From the NCBI GenBank assembly GCA_019634415.1, contig JAHQVJ010000078.1, positions 1 through 35,613 of the forward strand: a stretch of DNA of 35,613 nt, written 5' to 3'. This stretch comes from Myxococcales bacterium. GTDB taxonomy: Bacteria; Myxococcota_A; UBA796; GCA-2862545. Positions 7,589 to 15,297 of the stretch are shown in pieces (position 1 is the stretch's first letter; each line of letters begins with the position of its first letter). Below the pieces are notes generated by a model. It had not been told where the DNA came from, ran no database searches, and worked only from the letters and a program-made list of their open reading frames with translations. The position numbers and the translations under genes were made by a program.

Positions 7589-8890
7589 TCACCTGTCGAA
7601 TGTGAATCCGTGGAAAGGTCCCTTGGGGGCTTCCGTGATCGGAAACGAGCCGAGACCCACGGGAGCATCGGTGGTGCTCAGCTGGGTGAGATCGAGCTGG
7701 GTCGGGTTGGTGGATTGGGAGACCACGCCCACGTGCAGCAAGGTGTCCGGGTTGAGGTCACCACGGCTCATGGACACCGGCAGGGACCCGAGGAAGGTGC
7801 GCGATCCGTCGGCCGGATCGATCAGGTAGGTCGAGCTGCCGTTGAGGAACAACAGCTGATCGTCTGCGGTGGCCGAGAGGCTGTGGCGAGACGACCCCAT
7901 GGGCGTGCCCACCTGGCTGGCCAGGCCGTTGCTGGTGTCGACGGAGACGAGCTTGTCGCCGCCTTCCGTCCAGGCGAACAGACTGCCGTCGGAGAGGAAG
8001 GCCATGGACGCCATCGCGTAGGGCTGGACCTTCTTCTTCTTGCCGTAGTACTTCTTCCACTTCTTCGGGTAGTACTTCTTGTACTTCTTGTAGTAGTGGG
8101 AGTACGGGCCCGAATCGAGCCTCACCTCGGTCACCACCGTGGCCGAGGCGTCCGACGGATCGATGCGCAGCAGGCACACGTCGCAGTCGCCCGCGCTGTC
8201 GATGCGGCTCATTCCGTAGAGCGCCCCGTCTGCGGGGTTCACGCGCAGGGCGTTGATGGCGTAGCCGATGTCGCCCACCAGCGTGGCCACACCAGTGGAC
8301 AGCTCGAAGGTGTAGAGGAAGCTCGGCACCTTGTCGTCGCCTCGCGTGAAGCCGTACAGCGTCTTGGTGTCGGCGTCGCAGGCGTCCCCTTCGCTGTCGA
8401 GGTCGTCGTCGAACTGGTCGTCGTTGGCATCCAGCGGGCAGTTGTCCACCAGGTTGAGCACCGCGTCGGCGTCGTAGTCGGGCGCGAGGCAGGTGGTGAT
8501 CGTGGTCTCGATCTCGGCCTGTTGCAGCGCCCCGTCCGCCGACGCGTCCGTGCCGATCCAGACCATCTCGTAGCCCTGGTCACAGCCGTAGGCGTCCTCG
8601 AACACCATCTCCGACTCCACGAGCACCTCGGGAGCGGGCTCGCCGCTGGCACCGTTGCAGACGTAGAAGGTGCCGTCGATCTCGGAGGCGTCGAGGATGC
8701 CGTTGCCGCTGCTGTCGACGCCGTAGTCCACGCGTGAGCCGCCGGTGGCGCAGTTGGCGCCCGCCGCCTCCGTGCTCACGTCCACGATGGCGGTGGCGCC
8801 GTCTGCGCCCTCCGCGCCGGCGGGCCCGTCGTTTCCACGGCAGGCGAAGAGGGTGCCCAGGATGCCCAGGGCGAGGGGGAGTCGTGTCAT
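7589..8890 (-). CDS. secreted lipoprotein with DUF7151-like region, Asp-rich motif and a Lys/Tyr-rich insert
   Basis: This 433-residue protein has a lipoprotein signal (lipobox LFAC, Cys17). A Gly/Ala collagen-like stretch follows, then a region with NCATGGSRVDYGVDSSGNG that resembles the DUF7151 type found in myxobacterial surface proteins. An Asp-rich segment (DYDADAVLNLVDNCPLD) resembles thrombospondin type-3 calcium-binding repeats. The C-terminal half reads like a beta-propeller, with repeated pieces such as 'DGALYGM' and 'DGSLFAW'. Inserted in it is a 22-residue tract with 12 Lys and 7 Tyr, encoded at 8030-8095, within an otherwise acidic protein. The ATG at 8890 has GGAG five bases upstream. 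Function unknown; probably a surface protein. Confidence 0.82.
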   Translation of the reverse strand: MTRLPLALGILGTLFACRGNDGPAGAEGADGATAIVDVSTEAAGANCATGGSRVDYGVDSSGNGILDASEIDGTFYVCNGASGEPAPEVLVESEMVFEDAYGCDQGYEMVWIGTDASADGALQQAEIETTITTCLAPDYDADAVLNLVDNCPLDANDDQFDDDLDSEGDACDADTKTLYGFTRGDDKVPSFLYTFELSTGVATLVGDIGYAINALRVNPADGALYGMSRIDSAGDCDVCLLRIDPSDASATVVTEVRLDSGPYSHYYKKYKKYYPKKWKKYYGKKKKVQPYAMASMAFLSDGSLFAWTEGGDKLVSVDTSNGLASQVGTPMGSSRHSLSATADDQLLFLNGSSTYLIDPADGSRTFLGSLPVSMSRGDLNPDTLLHVGVVSQSTNPTQLDLTQLSTTDAPVGLGSFPITEAPKGPFHGFTFDR

Positions 8891-8995
8891 CGGTGCTCCG
8901 GTGGTGGATGTCGTCTCTCCACTCGGCCACGGGCTGTGAGCCTGAACCCTACGAGGCCCGTTGGGTCCGTCGAGCCTGGCGGATACACAGCGCCC

Positions 8996-9838
8996 ATGGA
9001 CTGGTTCGTGCCCTTCGTGGTGCCTGCGCTGTTGGCGGGGTTGGTGGCGGTGGCGGTCACCGTGGCCGTGGAGCGTTTCGGCGGGGTTGTGGGGGGTCTG
9101 CTCGGCACCGTGCCCACGACCATCGTTCCGGCGTCGTGGGGGATCTGGGCCACGGCGTCGGACCCAGGCACCTATGTGGAGGCGATGGCGGCGGTGCCGG
9201 TGGGCATGCTGGTGAACGCGTGCTTCCTGTACCTGTGGCGGGTGCTCCCGCCCCACCTGCCGACGGGCACGCTGTCGGTCACCTTGGCGTGGATGGTGGG
9301 GGTGAGCCTCGCGGGCTGGGCGCTGCTGTCGCTGGCCGCCACGGCGGTCGTGTCGGGGGCGAGTGCCGTGGGGGTTCCAGTGTTGGCGCTGGGTGCGCTG
9401 GCGCTGGCGCTGAACCTGGCGGTGGGAGCGGCGGCCTGCCTCGCGACCGTGCCGGCGCCGAAGGGCGACAACCCGGTGACCTTGCCCACGCTGGTGGCGC
9501 GCGGCTCGCTGGCGGCCTCGGCCATCGTGGTCGCCACGGTGCTCGCAGCGAGCGGTGCGGGCTTCCTGTCGGGCTTGGCGTCGGTGTTCCCGGCGATCTT
9601 CCTGACCACGATGGTGGCCCTGTGGTGGAGTCAGGGTGCCGCGGTGCCCTCGGGGGCGGTGGGGCCGATGATGCTGGGAGGCGCGTCGGTGGGAGCCTTC
9701 GCGCTGCTGTCGGTGCCGGTGTTCCCCTGGCTGGGTCCATGGCTGGGGTCGGCGGTGGTCTGGGGCCTGTCGGTGGCGGTCGTCACGGTGCCCTCGGGGC
9801 TGTGGCTGAGACGAGGGGCGATGTCAGAAGGCCTGTGA
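8996..9838 (+). CDS. polytopic inner-membrane protein with apparent internal duplication
   Basis: This 280-residue protein is almost entirely hydrophobic, with about eight to ten membrane segments. The two halves share a pattern: GGLLGTVPTTIV near residue 35 and SGLASVFPAIFL near residue 193, each followed by similar segments. This suggests a two-fold repeat like that in many small transporters. A DUF3147/GlpM-like relationship is possible but not established. The ATG at 8996 gives a good membrane N-terminus although its ribosome-binding site (GGCGGA) is distant; a GTG at 8936 would add 20 non-hydrophobic residues. It is divergent from the Lys/Tyr lipoprotein and overlaps the convergent barrel gene by 15 bases. 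Confidence 0.75.
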   Translation: MDWFVPFVVPALLAGLVAVAVTVAVERFGGVVGGLLGTVPTTIVPASWGIWATASDPGTYVEAMAAVPVGMLVNACFLYLWRVLPPHLPTGTLSVTLAWMVGVSLAGWALLSLAATAVVSGASAVGVPVLALGALALALNLAVGAAACLATVPAPKGDNPVTLPTLVARGSLAASAIVVATVLAASGAGFLSGLASVFPAIFLTTMVALWWSQGAAVPSGAVGPMMLGGASVGAFALLSVPVFPWLGPWLGSAVVWGLSVAVVTVPSGLWLRRGAMSEGL

Positions 9839-12151
9839 GAAGCGCAGGTAGATCTCGGGCACCGCGGTGGGCTGCACCTCCGTCAGCGAGGGGTGCCACG
9901 CCACCGGCCAGGCTGCCGTGAGCCCGATTCCGGCGGCCTGGGCGCCGAGCATGTCGCCCAGGGCCAGCGCCCCCACCGTCACCCCGGTGGCCCAGACGGG
10001 TGCGCCCTCCACTCGCGCCGCAACCGCCTCGAGCCCCACCGCCAGCTGCAGCTCGCTGCCCCAGCCCAGCACCGTGGGCACGGACAGATCCCGCAGCACC
10101 GCGGAGCGCCACTCCACCGCTCCCAGCAGACGCTCGGAGGCCAGCACCGTGCAGGGACCGTCGTCGTCGCCCAGGCAGGCCGGCAGGGTGGGGATGGAGC
10201 GCATCAGCGAGGCTCCTCCCAGGGCCAGCCGCCGGTGGGGGACGTCGGCCAGGGCCACGGTGGCTGATGCCCGTGCGGCCAGTGCGTGGCGGGGGTGCCA
10301 GGAGCCCACGCCCACCGCTCGCAGGCCAGCGTTCGCCCACTGTTCCCCCGTGGCCGGCACCGCCCCACCCCCCACGGTGGCCGACAGCCGATGGCCGCTC
10401 AAGGGAAAGTCGCTGCTCACGCGGGTGTCGTGGGCCCACTGCAGGCTGCCGTCCACCGCGATCGCCAGCCCGTCGGTGTCGGCGAACTGCGGGTTGAGCC
10501 AGCTCGCGCCCACGCGGGCCCGGATCCGATGCGGTCGGCGCCAGCCATCGAGCAGCGGACCCTCCTTGCGCAGGAACGACAGGTTGGCCGACAACCGGTT
10601 GGTGCGGCTGTTGGACAGCGATCCCAGCAGCAGGTTGTGGGTGTCGTAGCGGCGGCGGATGGTGCCGTAGAGCGCGCCGAACAGCTGTCCCTGCGACAGG
10701 TTGAGGGACGACATGACGGCGGAGAAGGTGAGGTCGTAGGTGGCGGGCCAGGCGTCGCGCACCCGGCTGCGCTGTGCGGTGACGCGCCTGGGATCCACCA
10801 CCACGCGCTTCGGAGGGGTCGGCAGCTGCAGTGTGTGGGGTCCGGGGGGCAGCACCAGCGGCGTGTCCTCTCCGTCGATGCGCACCACGAACGCCTCGAG
10901 GGGCGCACCCTCGGGCGCCTGGCGGTCGATGGTGACGGTGGAGCCCTCGACGTCGAGCACGTAGTCCTGGTCGGGGTAGGGGGCGCGCCACTGGGTCACC
11001 CAGGCGGCATCGGCTCCGCAGTGGGCGGCTGCCCGCTCGGTGCGGGTGCCGGTGGCCACGGCGTCGGCCACGCAGCGTCCGGTGCCCGCGCCGTAGCGAT
11101 CGTCGAGCTGAGCCACCACCGCGGTGCCGGGGGCGTGCGGATCCAACACCTCCATCAGGTCGTCGCGCACGGGATCGGCCGGGTGCACCCGGTCGAGGAT
11201 CTCGCTGAAGAAGGCCGTGTTCTGCGACGAGAGCAGCGCGTTGACCTGGGGCACCCAGCGAAAGGTTCCCAGCAACTGGTCGGCGCCGCCTCCGCGCAGC
11301 GCTGCCTCGTGCCACTGGGCTTGGCCTGCGGCCGCCACCTCCCGCTCGAAGGGATGGGGGCCAGCCTCCGACACGACGGGAAGCCATGCGGCCACCGCGC
11401 CGCGCACCACCGCTCGCCGGTGGGCGAAGCGCACGCCCGGCGAGAGGCGAAAGGCACGGTCGGAGACGTAGGCGAGGCCAGGTCCGTGGCGGACCAGCCG
11501 TCGCCGCAGCGGCGCCTGCACGGCCGCCCCTCGAAGCTGCACCTCCAGCAGCGCCAGCTGGGCCTCGAGCTGACGCACCAGGGGCTTCCTGGGGGGACGT
11601 CGCGTGAGCAGGACCAGATCGTGCTCCCCCGTGACCAGCGGCGTGATCACGCCCCCGCGCACCACCGCCAGGCTGGCGCGCTCGCCGTCGCCGGTCCAGT
11701 GCAGCACCTCGTGTCCCACGGTGCCGCCCGCTGCCCCCGCCGTGCCGGGCGGGAGCGCGATGCGCACGTCCCAGGCCACCAGCGGCACCCGATCCGCAAC
11801 GATGGGCTGCGGATACCAGCCGCCGTTGGCGAACAGACCGTGTCGCGTGGCCCCCAGGGCGCCGAAGCGCTTGGGCAGTCGGCTGCGGAAGGTCACTCGG
11901 CCCTCGCCCAGGTGCTGCCACTCGATCTCGCCCTGGCTCGGCGCTCCGGGGTAGGTCCGCAGCGTGCGCAGATCGTCGCCTGGCTCGGGCAGCAGCGGCA
12001 GCGGATCCGTCAGGCTCGGCACCCAGGCCTCGGGCAGCCACATCGTGCCCCGAACCTCCCGCAGATCGGGGCTCACCATCGCATCGATGCGCACGGGGGG
12101 CAGACCGGCCCAGGCGCAGACCGCACCGAGTGCTGCGGCGAGCCAGGTCAG
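9824..12151 (-). CDS. outer-membrane protein: degenerate M1-peptidase-like domain plus C-terminal beta-barrel
   Basis: This protein of about 775 residues begins with a signal-like sequence (LTWLAAALGAVCAWA) if translation starts at the CTG at 12151, which overlaps the upstream stop as CTGA. The first half has segments such as KRFGALGATRHG and GGWYP that recall the N-terminal region of M1 aminopeptidase-like proteins, but no HExxH motif is present. From about residue 490 it turns into alternating amphipathic strands, and it ends in LRFSQAF; a C-terminal Phe is typical of outer-membrane barrels. Part of the barrel (LALGGASLMRS, then AVEWRSAV) resembles Omp85/surface-antigen proteins. The M1-like and Omp85-like readings are tentative. 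No standard start codon gives a signal peptide. Confidence 0.65.
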   Translation of the reverse strand: MTWLAAALGAVCAWAGLPPVRIDAMVSPDLREVRGTMWLPEAWVPSLTDPLPLLPEPGDDLRTLRTYPGAPSQGEIEWQHLGEGRVTFRSRLPKRFGALGATRHGLFANGGWYPQPIVADRVPLVAWDVRIALPPGTAGAAGGTVGHEVLHWTGDGERASLAVVRGGVITPLVTGEHDLVLLTRRPPRKPLVRQLEAQLALLEVQLRGAAVQAPLRRRLVRHGPGLAYVSDRAFRLSPGVRFAHRRAVVRGAVAAWLPVVSEAGPHPFEREVAAAGQAQWHEAALRGGGADQLLGTFRWVPQVNALLSSQNTAFFSEILDRVHPADPVRDDLMEVLDPHAPGTAVVAQLDDRYGAGTGRCVADAVATGTRTERAAAHCGADAAWVTQWRAPYPDQDYVLDVEGSTVTIDRQAPEGAPLEAFVVRIDGEDTPLVLPPGPHTLQLPTPPKRVVVDPRRVTAQRSRVRDAWPATYDLTFSAVMSSLNLSQGQLFGALYGTIRRRYDTHNLLLGSLSNSRTNRLSANLSFLRKEGPLLDGWRRPHRIRARVGASWLNPQFADTDGLAIAVDGSLQWAHDTRVSSDFPLSGHRLSATVGGGAVPATGEQWANAGLRAVGVGSWHPRHALAARASATVALADVPHRRLALGGASLMRSIPTLPACLGDDDGPCTVLASERLLGAVEWRSAVLRDLSVPTVLGWGSELQLAVGLEAVAARVEGAPVWATGVTVGALALGDMLGAQAAGIGLTAAWPVAWHPSLTEVQPTAVPEIYLRFSQAF

Positions 12152-13023
12152 AACGTGACGCCCAGCCCGGTGTTCACCGTGGGGATGGTGGCGACGGCCC
12201 AGGTGGCGGCGAACCGGATGTGGGCGTTGCCCGAGGTGAACTGCACCCCGGCGCCGAACTGGGGAAAGGCGATGGCGGGTGCGAGGTTGTCGCCCTCTCC
12301 GCCGGTGCCCGCGAACCGCAGCGCGCCGATGTCTTGCTCGAGCTCTTCGTCGAGCAGGGTGGCGTTGGCCGACACGCGCACCGTGGTGAAGTTGAGCCAG
12401 GGGCTGATCTGGCCTGTGTTGACGCCGGGGAGACGACCCACGGCCCAGGTGGTGCCCAAGGTGACGCCCAGGTCCAGGGCGCCGACGTCGAGCTGATCGT
12501 TGCCCACGTACCCGGCGTAGCCGATCTTCAGGGCCACGTCGGGGATGGGCTTGTAGCCCTCGAGCACGGCCACGCGGGCCCAGCCCCCGAACAGACCCGT
12601 GGAGGTGCCGCCGATCCAGCCCACGTGCCCGCCGATCTCGGTGGACAGGGGCAGCCCCTTGCGCACCGACAGGGTGGGGACCATCAGGTAGGGCGCGTTG
12701 TTCTCGGTGGCGTGGGCGCGGGCCCAGGGGCTCGGCTGCGCCAGGCGATCGTGTGCCTCGGTGAGGGCGAACTGCACGCCCAGGCTCGCCTCCAGGCCAT
12801 GGATCCCCAGCGTTTCCGTGGGGGTGATGGGCTTGTTCGACACCAACGTGCCGAGCTCCATCACCAGCTGTCGGAAGCTGTTGCCCAGCAGCTCGCGGTC
12901 CACTACGGGCGCACCGTCGTGCTCGGTCATGCTGGTGAGGTCCACGTCCTCGGGCCACTCGGCGCGGGCCGGGGCGGGCAGGAGCATGGCGCAGGCGGCA
13001 AGGGCGGGGGCCCAGCTATTCAT
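12148..13023 (-). CDS. predicted outer-membrane or periplasmic beta-rich protein
   Basis: This 291-residue protein starts with a clear signal peptide (cleavage after APARA, about residue 21). The mature part is rich in Gly and alternating hydrophobic residues and ends in GVTF, with a C-terminal Phe suggesting an outer-membrane barrel. The family is not recognised. The gene directly precedes and overlaps the larger barrel gene by four bases (CTGA), so the two are probably made together and may act together at the outer membrane. The upstream 103 bases are shared with the divergent mrp gene. Confidence 0.75.
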   Translation of the reverse strand: MNSWAPALAACAMLLPAPARAEWPEDVDLTSMTEHDGAPVVDRELLGNSFRQLVMELGTLVSNKPITPTETLGIHGLEASLGVQFALTEAHDRLAQPSPWARAHATENNAPYLMVPTLSVRKGLPLSTEIGGHVGWIGGTSTGLFGGWARVAVLEGYKPIPDVALKIGYAGYVGNDQLDVGALDLGVTLGTTWAVGRLPGVNTGQISPWLNFTTVRVSANATLLDEELEQDIGALRFAGTGGEGDNLAPAIAFPQFGAGVQFTSGNAHIRFAATWAVATIPTVNTGLGVTF

Positions 13024-13051
13024 GGCCGGAGCGTACCCGTCCTGCTCGTCG

Positions 13052-13078
13052 CTGACAACGCCCCATCCGCTCGATACA
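13052..13078 (+). promoter_or_regulatory. weak candidate promoter for the mrp-moaA operon
   Basis: CTGACA at 13052-13057 matches the -35 consensus in five of six positions. GATACA at 13073-13078 is a poor -10 match, and the 15-base spacer is short. It sits in the intergenic region divergent from the outer-membrane gene, about 50 bases before the mrp ATG. Low confidence. Confidence 0.2.
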
Positions 13079-13126
13079 GCAGCGGTCCGCTTCCAGCGAC
13101 TCATCCCATCCGGAGCTGCACGCGTC

Positions 13127-14269
13127 ATGTCCGAGGTCGATCCCACTGCCATGCTGCAGCCCGCCGCCAGCCGCGTGCGCGATCCGGTCTCCGGCCGCTC
13201 CGTGTGGCTGGCAGGCATGGTGAAGAATCCTCGTCCCAAGGGCGATGACCTCATCTACGATCTGCACTTCACCGAGGGGCACGGCGTGGAGGCGCGGCAG
13301 GCCATCAGCCAGGCCATCGAGGGCAACCTGCGCCAGCTCGGGTTCGAGGGCAAGGTCTACGCCATGCCCGCCGGGTCGCCTCCCCGCATGGCGGGCAGTG
13401 GGTCTCCGCCACCGGCGGGGGGCGCGCGCAAGGACGCCGTCAAGGGCATGAGCGGGCCGGGCATGGGACCCCACGGTGGTCCCATCCAGAAGCAGCCCAT
13501 CGAGGGCGTCAAGCACATCATCGCCGTGGCCTCGGGCAAGGGCGGGGTGGGCAAGTCCACGGTGTCGGTGAACCTGGCGGTGGCCCTGGCGCGAGCCGGT
13601 CACGACGTGAGCCTGCTCGATGCCGACATCTACGGCCCGAGTGTGCCCACGATGATGGGTGCCGAGACGCGGCCCATGGTGGAGGCGGGCACCAAGAAGA
13701 TCCTGCCCGTGCTCGCCCACGGCGTACGCTGCCTGTCCATGGGGCACCTGGTGGACCCCGAGGAGGCCATGATCTGGCGCGGCCCCATGGTGATGAGCGC
13801 CGTGCGTCAGTTCCTGCAGTAGGCCAACTGGCAGGGCACCGACTACCTGATCATCGATCTGCCGCCGGGCACGGGCGACGCCCAGCTCACGCTGATCCAG
13901 GCCGTGGACCTGTCTGGCGCGGTCATCGTGACCACGCCCCAGACCGTAGCACTGGCCGACGCCGTGCGCGGGATCTCCATGTTCAACAAGCTCGAGGTGC
14001 CGTTGCTCGGGGTGGTCGAGAACATGGCCTGGTACGAGCTGCCCACCGGCGAGCGCGACTACGTGTTCGGCCAGAACGGCGGCAAGGACGTGGCCGCGCG
14101 CTACGGCACGGATCTGCTGGCCCAGATCCCGCTGCAGAGCATGCTGCGAGAGTCCGGCGACGTCGGAGTGCCAGCGGCGCTGGGGGAGGGGCCGGTGGCG
14201 GACGCCTTCGCCAGCCTCGCCGCCGCCGTGGCGAGCAAGGTGCGCGTGGGCGAGGGGGCCCGAGCGTGA
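13127..14269 (+). pseudogene. mrp: Mrp/NBP35-type P-loop ATPase (Fe-S carrier) interrupted by an in-frame TAG
   Basis: The reading frame of 381 codons encodes an Mrp/ApbC-type protein that carries Fe-S clusters to apo-proteins in the cytoplasm. Codons 1-80 form a DUF59-like domain. The deviant Walker A GKGGVGKS is at 137-144, and DADIYGPSVPTMMG follows. Codon 232 (13820-13822) is TAG, in the stretch that normally reads roughly QFLxxxxW. Beyond it the same frame continues perfectly, with IIDLPPGTGD (Asp244) and TTPQTVALADA, to a TGA at 14267. The usual C-terminal CxxC is absent (NMAWYELPTGERDY), as in some Mrp subfamilies. TAG ends about nine other genes here, so it is a real stop. The gene is either newly inactivated or the base is a sequencing error. 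moaA starts at the overlapping GTGA. Confidence 0.85.
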
Positions 14270-15297
14270 GCCTCCCGCCGCGAGTCGAGGGGATGGAGCA
14301 GCCCACCAGTGGGGCGCTGCTGGATCCCTACGGCCGGGCCCACACCTACGTGCGCGTGAGCGTCACCGACCGGTGCAACTACCGCTGCACCTATTGCATG
14401 CCCGCCGAGGGGCTGCAGTGGATGCCTCGTGCCCACCTGCTCACCTTCGAGGAGATCACCCGGATCGTGGCCGCGCTGGCCCGCATGGGTACGCGCAAGG
14501 TGCGGCTCACGGGGGGCGAGCCCACCATCCGCCAGGGGATCGAGCGCCTGGTGGGGATGCTCGGCGCAATCGAGGGCATCGAGGACCTGTCCATGACCAC
14601 CAACGGTCACGTGTTCGCGAAGCGGGCGCAGCAGCTGGCCGAGGCAGGTCTGAAGCGGATCAACGTGTCCATCGACTCGGTGGATCCCGACCAGTTCCGC
14701 GAGATCACCCGCGGCGGAGATCTGTCGCGGGTGCTCGCCGCCATCGACGCCGCCCGCGAGGCGGGGCTGCTGCCGGTGAAGCTCAACTGCGTGGTGATCA
14801 AGGGCACCAACGACGAGCAAGTGCTGGCCATGGTGCGGCACTTCGCGGATCGGCCCGACGTGGTGGTGCGCTTCATCGAGTTCATGCCCTTCTCCGACGT
14901 GGACCGGCGCAAGCGGCACCTGCCCGCGGCCGAGATGCGACAGATCCTGGGCGAGCACTTCACCCTGGAGCCCCTGGGGCGCACCACCGACGGGGGGCCG
15001 GCGGTCACCTGGCGCCTGGCGGAGACGGGGCAGACGGTGGGCTTCATCTCGCCCATCACCGAGCACTTCTGCCAGGCCTGCAACCGGCTGCGGCTGCAGG
15101 CCGACGGGCACATGCGCACCTGCCTGTCGCGGGAGGCCGCTCCCAGCCTGCGCGATCTGCTCCGCAGCGGCATGAGCGACGAGGCCCTCGAAGCGGTGCT
15201 GCGCGCGCGGGTGTGGGCGAAGGTGGCGGGCCACGAGGCGCACCTCGACGGTGACTTCCGGGCGTTCGACGGGGTAATGACCTCCATCGGGGGGTGA
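14266..15297 (+). CDS. moaA: GTP 3',8-cyclase MoaA (molybdenum cofactor biosynthesis)
   Basis: MoaA is a radical-SAM enzyme that, with MoaC, turns GTP into cyclic pyranopterin monophosphate, the first step of molybdopterin synthesis. This 343-residue protein has the radical-SAM cluster CNYRCTYC (Cys37, Cys41, Cys44), the SAM-binding TGGEP, and the C-terminal second cluster CxxC plus a third Cys (Cys269, Cys272, Cys286). It ends in Gly-Gly, as MoaA proteins characteristically do. The GTG at 14266 overlaps the mrp stop as GTGA, with GAGGGGG upstream. No other moa gene lies in the window. If the amber codon in mrp is real, coupled translation of moaA could be affected. Confidence 0.95.
   Translation: MSLPPRVEGMEQPTSGALLDPYGRAHTYVRVSVTDRCNYRCTYCMPAEGLQWMPRAHLLTFEEITRIVAALARMGTRKVRLTGGEPTIRQGIERLVGMLGAIEGIEDLSMTTNGHVFAKRAQQLAEAGLKRINVSIDSVDPDQFREITRGGDLSRVLAAIDAAREAGLLPVKLNCVVIKGTNDEQVLAMVRHFADRPDVVVRFIEFMPFSDVDRRKRHLPAAEMRQILGEHFTLEPLGRTTDGGPAVTWRLAETGQTVGFISPITEHFCQACNRLRLQADGHMRTCLSREAAPSLRDLLRSGMSDEALEAVLRARVWAKVAGHEAHLDGDFRAFDGVMTSIGG

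Noticed and set aside
9783..12041. Second minus-strand open frame across the barrel gene
   Set aside because: It is Arg/Ala/Gly-rich with no motif, while the chosen frame has a signal sequence and a barrel-type C-terminus.
13820..13822. TAG as a pyrrolysine or other recoded codon
   Set aside because: TAG closes about nine other genes in the window, and the site is not a known pyrrolysine-containing family. Kept only as a remote option.
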